Below are positions 42,397-49,805 of a stretch of 64,000 nucleotides of DNA, piece after piece. Source of the DNA: Rhodoblastus sp. 17X3 (GTDB lineage: Bacteria > Pseudomonadota > Alphaproteobacteria > Rhizobiales > Beijerinckiaceae); assembly GCF_030056575.1 (NCBI RefSeq), contig NZ_JASHHX010000007.1:62001-126000 (forward strand). The letters are read 5' to 3'. The notes beneath the pieces are model-generated. The model was not told the DNA's origin. It made no database searches and was given only the letters and a program-made list of their open reading frames with translations. Position 1 is the first letter of the stretch. The number at the start of each line of letters is the position of its first letter. The position numbers were made by a program, and so were the translations under genes.

Positions 42397-43032
42397 ATGC
42401 GTCCGTCAAAGCCGATCCTGCTGCACGGCTTCCCCTTGTCCGGCCATTCTCATCGCGCGGAACTGATGCTGCGCCTGCTGGACTTGCCCTTCGATTTTCA
42501 TCAGATCGACCTCGTGGGCGGCGAGCAGCGCGGCGAGGCGTTCTTGCGGCTGAATCCTTTCGGGACCGTCCCCGTGATCGAGGATGACGGCGTGGTCGTC
42601 GCGGATTCCTGCGCGATCCTTGTCTATCTCGCGACAAAATATGACCCGGACGGGCTTTGGCTGCCGCGCGACGCCGAAGGCGCGGCACAGGTCCAACGCT
42701 GGCTCTCCGTCGCGCAAGGGCCTGTGTTCAATGGGCCATGCAGCGCGCGGCTCGTCACTGTCTTCGGCATGGATTTCGACCATGCCCGCGCCAAGGCCGT
42801 CGCGGAGCGGCTGTTCGCGACGCTCGACGGCCTGCTGGCGGCAAGGACTTTCCTCGTCAACGAACGGCCGACCATCGCCGATGTCGCGCTCTATTCCTAT
42901 ATCGCCCATGCGCCGGAGGGCGGAGTTGCGCTGACGCCGCACGCCCATTTGAGCGCCTGGCTGCGCCGCATCGAAGCATTGCCCGGCTTCGCGCCCATGC
43001 CCGCCACCAAGGCGGGTCTGTTGGCGGCCTGA
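42397..43032 (+). CDS. Glutathione S-transferase family protein
   Basis: 211 residues. The thioredoxin-like N-terminal domain (LHGFPLSGHSHRAELML, NPFGTVPVIEDDGVVVADSCAILVYLA) has the cis-Pro of TVPV and the glutathione-binding Asp-Ser. The helical C-terminal domain has the N-capping box IADVALYSYI. It probably conjugates or reduces electrophiles with glutathione in the cytoplasm. It is followed after 3 bases by a PNPOx-like gene in the same direction; together they look like a stress or detoxification pair under LysR control. Confidence 0.93.
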   Translation: MRPSKPILLHGFPLSGHSHRAELMLRLLDLPFDFHQIDLVGGEQRGEAFLRLNPFGTVPVIEDDGVVVADSCAILVYLATKYDPDGLWLPRDAEGAAQVQRWLSVAQGPVFNGPCSARLVTVFGMDFDHARAKAVAERLFATLDGLLAARTFLVNERPTIADVALYSYIAHAPEGGVALTPHAHLSAWLRRIEALPGFAPMPATKAGLLAA

Positions 43033-43035
43033 GGC

Positions 43036-43902
43036 ATGGCGACGCCTTTGCCCGACCGGCCCCTGCCAGACCGCCGTCCTTGGCACGAGGGCGAAGAAGC
43101 GGCGCGGCGCGCGGCCGGCGCGCCGGAGATCGGGCCTGTGATACGGACCGCTCTCAGCGCGCAGCAGCGCGATTTCTTCGCGCGTCTGCCGCTGGTTTTC
43201 GTGGCTGGCCTCGATAAGGCGGGCCATCCCGCCGCGTCGCTGCTGCGTGGCGCGCCGGGATTCCTGACGTGCCCGGAGCCGCACCATATGGAGATCGCCG
43301 CGCGCCTCCCCTCGGGCGAGCGCCTGCTGGCCCAAGCGGGCGCGGCCTTCGCCCTGATCGGCGTCGATTTCGCCGCGCGCCGCCGCAACCGCGTCAATGG
43401 GCGCGTCGCCGAGGCGCACGCCGGCGGGTTTGAACTGGCGGTCGAGGAAGCTTTTGGCAATTGTCCGAAATATATTGCGCCGCGCACGCTTTTCCCCGGC
43501 GCGGACGATCCCGGCGGCTGGACCGAATTGCCCGTCGGCGGCGACGCCATGGCCGCCTTGATCACAAAGGCGGACGTGTTTTTCATCGCCTCGCGCGGGC
43601 CTGACGGAGTCGATATGTCCCATCGCGGCGGCCCGCCCGGCTTCGTCCGGCTCGGGCAGGACGGCGTCCTGCAAATCCCCGATTTTCCGGGCAATAATTA
43701 TTTCAACACTTTCGGCAATCTGCTCCACGACCCGCGCGCCGCGCTGCTGTTCGTGGATTTCCCCGGCGGACGCGCGCTCCATCTCGCGGGCGAGGCGCGG
43801 CCGCATCTCTCGCCCGACGCGCGGTTCTGGACCTTCGCGCCGCGCGCCGCGCGGCTTCTAACCGCCGTTCAGGCCTTTGGCGGCCCCGCGTCGGCGTTCT
43901 GA
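43036..43902 (+). CDS. Pyridoxamine 5'-phosphate oxidase-related flavin-binding protein
   Basis: 288 residues, longer than the single split-barrel domain. It has a domain beginning QQRDFFARLPLVFVAGLDKAGHPAASL and another around ADVFFIASRGPDGVDMSHRGGPPGFVRL, the latter with the typical PNPOx FMN-site layout and the LPDFPGNNYFNTFGNL-like stretch. It belongs to a group often found beside GST and LysR genes. The substrate is unknown; an FMN-dependent reductase role is inferred. Only a weak GAGG lies close to the ATG, suggesting coupling with the GST gene upstream. Confidence 0.85.
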   Translation: MATPLPDRPLPDRRPWHEGEEAARRAAGAPEIGPVIRTALSAQQRDFFARLPLVFVAGLDKAGHPAASLLRGAPGFLTCPEPHHMEIAARLPSGERLLAQAGAAFALIGVDFAARRRNRVNGRVAEAHAGGFELAVEEAFGNCPKYIAPRTLFPGADDPGGWTELPVGGDAMAALITKADVFFIASRGPDGVDMSHRGGPPGFVRLGQDGVLQIPDFPGNNYFNTFGNLLHDPRAALLFVDFPGGRALHLAGEARPHLSPDARFWTFAPRAARLLTAVQAFGGPASAF

Positions 43903-44312
43903 CCAGCTTGAGCTTAAGTATTGTTATGCGGCGCCAAAAAACATCTCGCCGCCGCTGAATAATTTTTGTCACAATTTATGGACGGCGCCCGTTGCCCACG
44001 GCCTTGCCGATGCAAAACCGGACAAGGCGTGCTTGTTTCGACAGGCTTTTGTCGAACATTCGGGTCCGTCAGCGGACATATTTGTTGCGAAACGACGCCG
44101 ATTGTCTCGCCGTCCGCATGCCGGAAACCCGCGAATGCTGGCATGGACCGTGCTGGCCCAGAGCGCGCCGGCAATTTCGGCGCGCGGCGGACAATTTCGT
44201 CGTCATGACAGCCCAATTCGCCTTTGCATCGAAGCGGTGACGCCGCCTGCCGCCACACCGCGGCGGACGCGCCCGCCTCCGCGCGGGGCGAGCGCCATTC
44301 CCGGAGATTTGC
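43903..44312. other. Intergenic region upstream of the ferredoxin-ferritin gene
   Basis: 410 bases without a supported gene. It holds a 7-bp perfect inverted repeat TTCGACA/TGTCGAA (44037-44043 and 44050-44056), a short GTCCG/CGGAC hairpin (44064-44077) and, at 44139-44154, TGGCATG-GACC-GTGCT. The last is close to the sigma-54 -24/-12 consensus with two mismatches. A long leader for the downstream gene is likely. Confidence 0.5.
44139..44154 (+). promoter_or_regulatory. Possible sigma-54 (RpoN) promoter
   Basis: TGGCATGGACCGTGCT has GG and GC at the correct spacing for the -24/-12 elements and departs from TGGCACG-N4-TTGCW at two positions. It lies about 160 bases before the ferredoxin-ferritin start codon. 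Confidence 0.3.
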
Positions 44313-45212
44313 ATGGCCAATATCACATTTTCATCGCCATCCCTGTCGCGTGACGTGACGGTTTACGCCGTGGCTGGCGATCGCGGCACGATCCTCGCCG
44401 TCGCCAAGGCCAACAAGATCCCGATTCCCTTCGATTGCCAGGATGGCGAATGCGGCTCCTGCCTCGTCGAAGTCCAGATCCTCAGCCAAAAGCGGCCCTA
44501 TGGCGTTGCGCTGACGGAAAAGGAAAAGGAAGCCTTGCGCCAACTCGGCAAGATCACCAAGGACGAGATCAAGGAAGCGGAAGTCAACGACATCCCGCCG
44601 CTGCATCGCCTGGCCTGCCAGTGCTTCGTGCGCAACGAGGACATCCTCGTCAAATTCGCGGGCGACGAGACCATCCCCGCCCAGCCGCCGCATCTCTCGA
44701 TCGCCGCCAAGGTCTACAAGGGCGCCGCCATTGAGATCGCCTCCGTCGACGATTTCCTCGCCCACGCCATCAAGGTCGAGGAAGACGCCGCGCAGCATTT
44801 CGACGGCCTCGCCGCCTCGATGGAGCTTTGCGGCAACGCCGAAGTCGCGAAGCTTTTCCGGCAGCTGTCGGGCTATTCCCGCCTGCATCTGAACGAGGCC
44901 AAGTCGCGCGCCAAGGGCAAGGACCTCTCGGCGCAGGTTCCGCCGGATTACGTCTGGCCGGACCACGTCACGCCGGAGCGCACCTCGCTGCTCGCCGGCG
45001 ACGCCGACCTGTCGCGTCTCGACGCCCTTCGCGCGGCGCTGACCGGCGAAAAGCGCGGCTATGAATTCTATTACGCCGTCGCCGGAACCTCGAAGCTGCC
45101 CGACGTCGTCGCCATGGCGAAGGAATTCGTCAAGGAAGAGGCCGATCACGTGAAAGTGCTGGAGGCCTGGATCGCCCGCGAGGAATGGCTGAGCAAGTCG
45201 CACGCGGTCTGA
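44313..45212 (+). CDS. [2Fe-2S] ferredoxin fused to a ferritin-like (rubrerythrin-type) domain
   Basis: 299 residues. Residues 1-125 are a plant-type ferredoxin domain with cluster Cys at 42, 47 and 50 (CQDGECGSC) and a fourth at 102 (LACQC); an insertion of charged residues lies between. Residues about 138-295 form a four-helix ferritin-like domain with IKVEEDAAQHF, YSRLHLNEA, KRGYEFYYAV and VKEEADHVKVL, which supply candidate diiron Glu and His ligands. It suggests electron delivery from the cluster to a diiron centre within one chain, for oxygen or peroxide reduction. That is inference. A paralogue of the ferritin part follows 62 bases downstream. Confidence 0.85.
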   Translation: MANITFSSPSLSRDVTVYAVAGDRGTILAVAKANKIPIPFDCQDGECGSCLVEVQILSQKRPYGVALTEKEKEALRQLGKITKDEIKEAEVNDIPPLHRLACQCFVRNEDILVKFAGDETIPAQPPHLSIAAKVYKGAAIEIASVDDFLAHAIKVEEDAAQHFDGLAASMELCGNAEVAKLFRQLSGYSRLHLNEAKSRAKGKDLSAQVPPDYVWPDHVTPERTSLLAGDADLSRLDALRAALTGEKRGYEFYYAVAGTSKLPDVVAMAKEFVKEEADHVKVLEAWIAREEWLSKSHAV

Positions 45213-45274
45213 CGCTGTTGCGCGCGGCGGCTTCGCAGCCGCCGCGGTCTGCGCGAAAAATTGGAGCATGGGAC

Positions 45275-45754
45275 ATGCAGACGGTTGAAGAATTTCTGGC
45301 CTATTCGGTCCATCTCGAGCGAGAGGCGGCGGCGCGGTTCGGCGAATTGGCCGACGCCATGGAAAGCGGCGGCAATCGCGAGGTCGCGCGCCTGTTCCGG
45401 CGTCTGGCGCATTATTCCAGGCTGCATCTGGAGATGGCGACGGCCCGGTCCGGCTTTCGCGAAATGCCCGAGATGAAGCCCGAGGATTTCGTCTGGCCGG
45501 ATCTGGAAAGCCCGGAAGCCGCCGCCGTCTGGGGCGCGGACCCCATGCTTGGCCGGGAAGAGGCTTTGCAGATCGCCCTGGCCGCCGAAACCGCCGGCCA
45601 TACCTATTACAAGGCCGTCCTCGACACGACCGACGACCCCGAAATCAAGGCCCTCGCCGCCGAATTCGTCGCCGAGGAGCAGGAACACGTCACCGAACTG
45701 AAGAAATGGCTCGCGGCCTCGCGCGCCGGAGAGCCGCTGCCCGCCGAAGGCTGA
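45275..45754 (+). CDS. Ferritin-like (rubrerythrin-type) diiron protein
   Basis: 159 residues from the ATG at 45275, with GGAG about 9 bases upstream. Four-helix bundle aligned with the C-terminal half of the preceding fusion: VHLEREAAARF, YSRLHLEMA, AAETAGHTYYKAV and AEEQEHVTEL. It has no rubredoxin domain. It probably arose by duplication and may form a complex with, or take electrons from, the ferredoxin-ferritin protein. Peroxide reduction or iron handling is the likely role by family. It is convergent with the GMC gene. Confidence 0.88.
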   Translation: MQTVEEFLAYSVHLEREAAARFGELADAMESGGNREVARLFRRLAHYSRLHLEMATARSGFREMPEMKPEDFVWPDLESPEAAAVWGADPMLGREEALQIALAAETAGHTYYKAVLDTTDDPEIKALAAEFVAEEQEHVTELKKWLAASRAGEPLPAEG

Positions 45755-45768
45755 GCTGTTGCGGGTCC

Positions 45769-47364
45769 TTATCCGGCGCGTATGAAATCGACGGCTTTTT
45801 CAGCGATCATGATGGTCGGCGCATTGGTGTTGCCGGCCACGATTTCCGGCATGACCGAGGCGTCCGCCACGCGCAGGCCCTCCAGCCCATGAACCCGCAG
45901 GCGCGCATCGACGACCGCGTTGGCCCGATCCGGCCCCATCGCGCAGGTCCCGACCGGATGATAGACCGTATCGACGCGGCGGCGCAGGAAGGCGCGGATG
46001 TCACCGTCGCCGCGCAGGCCCTCGCTCCACATTTCGCGGCTCCAATGCGCGCGCAGCGCGGGCGCCTCCATGATCCGCCGCGTGAGCTTGAAGCCCGCGA
46101 CGAGCGTTTCCAGATCTTCCGCATCGCCGAGGAAATTGGGGTCGATCAGCGGAGCCGCGAGCGGGTCCGGGCCGGCAAGGCGCAGCGCGCCCCGGCTTTT
46201 CGGCCGCAGCACGCAGACATGGCAGGTCATGCCATGGCCGAGATGCTGCCGGCGGGCGTGATCGTCCACCATGGCCACCACGAAATGCAATTGCACGTCG
46301 GGCGCTGCGAGGTCGGGCCGCGTCTTGAGAAAGCCGCCCGCCTCAGCGAAATTGGACGCGACCATGCCGCGCCGCTCGCGCCGGTAGCGCAGGATTTCGC
46401 GGGCCAGCCGGACCCCGCCGCCGAGCGATATCCCCAGCAGGTCGCGCGAGGCAGAGCGATAGCCCAGAACGACATCGGGATGGTCGTGCAGATTTTCGCC
46501 GACGCCGGGAAGATGATGGATCGGCGCGACGCCCGCCGCGACCAGCCGCGTGGCGTCGCCGACGCCCGACAGCATCAGGATGTGCGGCGTACCGAAAGCG
46601 CCCATCGCCAGCACGATTTCGCGGCGCGCCCGCAACACGCGCCGCTCGCCGCCCGCCAGCGCCAGTTCCGCCGCCACCGCCCGCTTGCCCTCGAACAGGA
46701 GGCGCAGCGCGCGCGCCCCGGTCAGCACGGCAAGGTTTTTCCGCGTCGCCAGATGCGGATGGATGTAGGCGCGGGCCACGCTGCACCGCTCGCCATTGAT
46801 TTGCGTAACCTGATAGACGCCGCAGCCCTCCTGCGAGGCGCCGTTGAAATCTTCCACGAGGGGGTGGCCGACCTGGCGCGCGGCGTCCAGGAAATAATCG
46901 TGGAACGGATTGTCCGTGCGCGAGGCCGCGACATTGAGCGGGCCGCCGCGCCCGTGGAAGGCGTCGTCGAAGACCTCGTTATGCTCTGACTTGCGGAAAT
47001 AAGGCAGCACGTCTTGAAAGGACCAGCCGGGATTGCCCAGCGCCACCCAACGGTCATAGTCGCTGGCGTGCCCTCGCGTATAAACCATCGCATTGATGGC
47101 GGACGAACCTCCGAGCGTCCGGCCGCGCGGCTGATAGCCCCGGCGTCCGCCCAACCCCGGCTGCGGGACGGTGGAAAAGGCCCAGTTGTGGAAGGGAACC
47201 GGCGCCATCAGCGCGCCCGCGAGCGGTGTCCTGACAACCCAGCTGTCGCCCTTGTCGCCCGACTCGACCAGCGCGACGCGCAGAGCCGGATCTTCGCTGA
47301 GCCGCCCCGCCACGACGCAGCCACCCGAGCCGCCGCCAAGGACGAGATAATCGAACTCCTCCAC
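45769..47364 (-). CDS. GMC-family FAD-dependent oxidoreductase (choline/alcohol dehydrogenase type)
   Basis: 531 residues. The FAD-binding fold opens FDYLVLGGGSGGCVVAGRLSED. The GMC signatures appear as RGRTLGGSSAINAMVYTRGHASDYDRW and the GAFGTPHILMLSGVGD segment. The active-site His is in YHPVGTCAMG and the C-terminal end has VADASVMPEIVAGNTNAPTIMIAEKA. It oxidises an alcohol with FAD; choline dehydrogenase is the nearest well-known relative, but there are no betaine genes nearby, so the substrate is open. Confidence 0.94.
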   Translation of the reverse strand: MEEFDYLVLGGGSGGCVVAGRLSEDPALRVALVESGDKGDSWVVRTPLAGALMAPVPFHNWAFSTVPQPGLGGRRGYQPRGRTLGGSSAINAMVYTRGHASDYDRWVALGNPGWSFQDVLPYFRKSEHNEVFDDAFHGRGGPLNVAASRTDNPFHDYFLDAARQVGHPLVEDFNGASQEGCGVYQVTQINGERCSVARAYIHPHLATRKNLAVLTGARALRLLFEGKRAVAAELALAGGERRVLRARREIVLAMGAFGTPHILMLSGVGDATRLVAAGVAPIHHLPGVGENLHDHPDVVLGYRSASRDLLGISLGGGVRLAREILRYRRERRGMVASNFAEAGGFLKTRPDLAAPDVQLHFVVAMVDDHARRQHLGHGMTCHVCVLRPKSRGALRLAGPDPLAAPLIDPNFLGDAEDLETLVAGFKLTRRIMEAPALRAHWSREMWSEGLRGDGDIRAFLRRRVDTVYHPVGTCAMGPDRANAVVDARLRVHGLEGLRVADASVMPEIVAGNTNAPTIMIAEKAVDFIRAG

Positions 47365-47563
47365 GCGCCGTTCCTCCCCCGAACAATTTTGCCGCGAAGC
47401 TTTTTTGATAGTTTATATAGAAACCACTTTTGCGCAACGCCTTCGCGAACAAGAGGCGAATTTCGACGTGGGCGCCTTTCAAGCCGGAGGCGATCCCAAT
47501 GCGGCCTTGGCGGCGGCGCCCCAAGGGACTAGCGTGCAAAAGCAACGATCGGGGAGGTCGCCC

Positions 47564-47869
47564 ATGCGCATGCTCATGTTTGTCACGTTACCGACGGAAC
47601 CCTTCAACAGCTTCGTGCGCGACGGCTCCGCGGGGCCGAGAATCGGGAAAATTCTCGAAACGATCAAACCCGAGGCGGCCTATTTCACGGAAATGGCCGG
47701 CCAGCGCGGCGGAACGCTGGTGGTGGACGTCAAGGACGCCTCGGCCATCCCGGCCCTTGCCGAACCCTGGTATCTGACCTTCGAAGCCGATGTCGAATTC
47801 CGCATCGCCATGACCCCAGAGGATCTCGCCCGCTCGAACCTCGGCGCGCTGGGGAAGACCTGGGGCTGA
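47564..47869 (+). CDS. Small conserved protein of unknown function (often misnamed panthothenate synthetase)
   Basis: 101 residues from the ATG at 47564, with GGGGAGG 6 bases upstream. The sequence (MRMLMFVTLPTEPFNSFVRDG, IKPEAAYFTEMAGQRGGTLVVDVKDASAIPALAEPWYLTF, FRIAMTPEDLAR) matches a small alpha-beta barrel-like family found in many bacteria. Databases sometimes label it a panthothenate synthetase, without support: it lacks the nucleotide-binding motifs of PanC. I infer only a small cytoplasmic dimeric protein. Confidence 0.72.
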   Translation: MRMLMFVTLPTEPFNSFVRDGSAGPRIGKILETIKPEAAYFTEMAGQRGGTLVVDVKDASAIPALAEPWYLTFEADVEFRIAMTPEDLARSNLGALGKTWG

Positions 47870-47889
47870 GCCGGCCTGCCCAAAATGAA

Positions 47890-47916
47890 AAAGCCGGGCT
47901 GCAAGGCCCGGCTTTG
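47890..47916. terminator. Bidirectional terminator between the small unknown gene and ettA
   Basis: Arms AAAGCCGGGC (47890-47899) and GCCCGGCTTT (47906-47915) pair perfectly around TGCAAG, with A-rich sequence on the left giving a T run for the leftward ettA transcript. Confidence 0.8.
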
Positions 47917-47936
47917 ATCGTCCGTCGCGTAAAAAA

Positions 47937-49589
47937 TCAGCGCGAGAATTTCTTGTATTTCATCCGGTGCGGGATGACGCTGTCCACGCCGAGGCGGCGC
48001 TTCTTGTCTTCCTCATAATCGGCGAAATTGCCCTCGAACCATTCCACATGGCTGTCGCCCTCAAAGGCCAGCATGTGGGTGGCGACGCGGTCGAGGAAGA
48101 AGCGGTCATGGCTGATGATCACGGCGCAGCCCGCGTAATCCGCCAAGGCGTCTTCCAGCGCGCGCAGGGTGTCGACGTCGAGATCATTGGTCGGTTCGTC
48201 GAGCAACAGGACATTCGCGCCCTTCTTCAGCATTTTTGCCAGATGCACGCGGTTGCGCTCGCCGCCCGAAAGCATTTCCACCTTCTTCTGCTGGTCGGAG
48301 CCCTTGAAGTTGAAGGTCGAGCAATAGCCGCGCGAATTGATCTCGCGCTTGCCGAGATAGATGATGTCATTGCCGCCCGAGATTTCCTCCCAGACGTTCT
48401 TCTTGCCGTCGAGCGAGTCGCGCGACTGGTCGACATAGCCGAGCTGCACGCTCTCGCCGATCAAAATCTCGCCGGAATCCGGCTTGTCCTGCCCGGTGAT
48501 CATGCGGAACAGCGTGGTCTTGCCCGCGCCGTTCGGGCCGATGACTCCGACAATGCCGCCCGGGGGAAGCTTGAAGCTGAGATCGTCGATCAGCAGCTTG
48601 TCGCCGAAGCCCTTCGACAGATGCTTGAATTCGATGACGTTCTGGCCCAGCCGCTCGGCCACCGGAATGACGATCTGCGCGGTCGTCGGCGCCTTGTCGT
48701 TCTGCTTGGCGACGAGGTCCTCATAGCGCTGGATACGCGCCTTGGACTTGGCCTGGCGCGCCTTGGGGCTGGCCGCGATCCATTCGCTTTCCGCCTCGAT
48801 GGCGCGCTGGCGCGCCTCGTCCTCGCGGCCTTCCTGCGTCAGGCGCTTCTGCTTCTGCTTCAGCCAGCTGGAATAATTGCCCTCATAGGGAATGCCGCGG
48901 CCGCGATCGAGTTCGAGAATCCAGCCGGTCACATTGTCGAGGAAGTAGCGGTCATGGGTGACGATCAGGATCGCGCCCGGATAGGTCCGCAAATGGCCTT
49001 CGAGCCAGTTGACCGTCTCGGCGTCGAGATGGTTGGTCGGCTCATCCAGCAGCAGCAATTCCGGCTGCTCCAGCAGCAATTTGCACAGGGCGACGCGGCG
49101 GCGCTCGCCGCCCGAAAGCTTCTCCACGGGCCAGTCGTCGGGCGGGCAGCCGAGCGCGTCCATCGACTGATCGACCTGGCTGTCGAGATCCCACAGGCCC
49201 TTGGCCTCGATCTCGTCCTGCAGAACGGTCATCTCGTCCGCCGTCTCGTCCGAATAATTCATGGCGAGTTCGTTGTAGCGGTCGAGCACGGCCTTCTTGT
49301 CGGCGACGCCGAGCATGACATTGCCGCGCACGTCGAGGCTGTCGTCGAGCTTGGGCTCCTGCGGCAGATAGCCGACGCGGGCGCCTTCCGCGACGAAGCC
49401 CTCGCCGGAATATTCCTTGTCGATGCCCGCCATGATGCGCAGCAGGGTCGATTTACCCGCGCCATTGACGCCGAGAACGCCGATCTTGGCGTCCGGATAA
49501 AAGGACAGATGGACGTTGTCGAGGACCTTCTTGCCGCCGGGCCAGGTCTTGGTGAGGCCCTGCATGTGATAAACGAATTGCCGCGCCAT
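47937..49589 (-). CDS. ettA: Energy-dependent translational throttle protein, ABC-F family
   Basis: 550 residues from the ATG at 49589 (MARQFVYHM). Two ABC domains: Walker A GVNGAGKSTLLRIM and GPNGAGKTTLFRMI, signatures LSGGERRRVALCKLL and LSGGERNRVHLAKML, and Walker B LLLDEPTNHLDAE and LLLDEPTNDLDVD. Between them is the charged linker rich in Lys/Arg typical of ABC-F ribosome binders. The length and KFSR-type basic C terminus match EttA (about 555). It gates translation elongation according to ATP level. The Shine-Dalgarno sequence is weak. Confidence 0.96.
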   Translation of the reverse strand: MARQFVYHMQGLTKTWPGGKKVLDNVHLSFYPDAKIGVLGVNGAGKSTLLRIMAGIDKEYSGEGFVAEGARVGYLPQEPKLDDSLDVRGNVMLGVADKKAVLDRYNELAMNYSDETADEMTVLQDEIEAKGLWDLDSQVDQSMDALGCPPDDWPVEKLSGGERRRVALCKLLLEQPELLLLDEPTNHLDAETVNWLEGHLRTYPGAILIVTHDRYFLDNVTGWILELDRGRGIPYEGNYSSWLKQKQKRLTQEGREDEARQRAIEAESEWIAASPKARQAKSKARIQRYEDLVAKQNDKAPTTAQIVIPVAERLGQNVIEFKHLSKGFGDKLLIDDLSFKLPPGGIVGVIGPNGAGKTTLFRMITGQDKPDSGEILIGESVQLGYVDQSRDSLDGKKNVWEEISGGNDIIYLGKREINSRGYCSTFNFKGSDQQKKVEMLSGGERNRVHLAKMLKKGANVLLLDEPTNDLDVDTLRALEDALADYAGCAVIISHDRFFLDRVATHMLAFEGDSHVEWFEGNFADYEEDKKRRLGVDSVIPHRMKYKKFSR

Positions 49590-49805
49590 TGGCGTGAATG
49601 CTTTCAGGATTGGGCCGGCGACAGGCGCCGGCGGAGGGGAATTTCGCTGGCCGTCTTTTAGAGCATGAGGCAGAAAAGAGAAAACCTTTTTGGCGTTGGC
49701 CGGCGTTGCGGCGCCGCAGAAAAAGTCACTTTTGGCCCTATCGCTGCTTCGGATTTCCATTATTCAGGCTAAACTGGCGCCCGCGCCCGATACAGGAGCT
49801 CAGCC

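Noticed and set aside
43966-44208. Cys-rich 80-residue frame in the gap before the ferredoxin-ferritin gene
   Set aside because: No ribosome-binding site and no similarity to known metal proteins; overlaps the inverted repeat and the sigma-54-like element.
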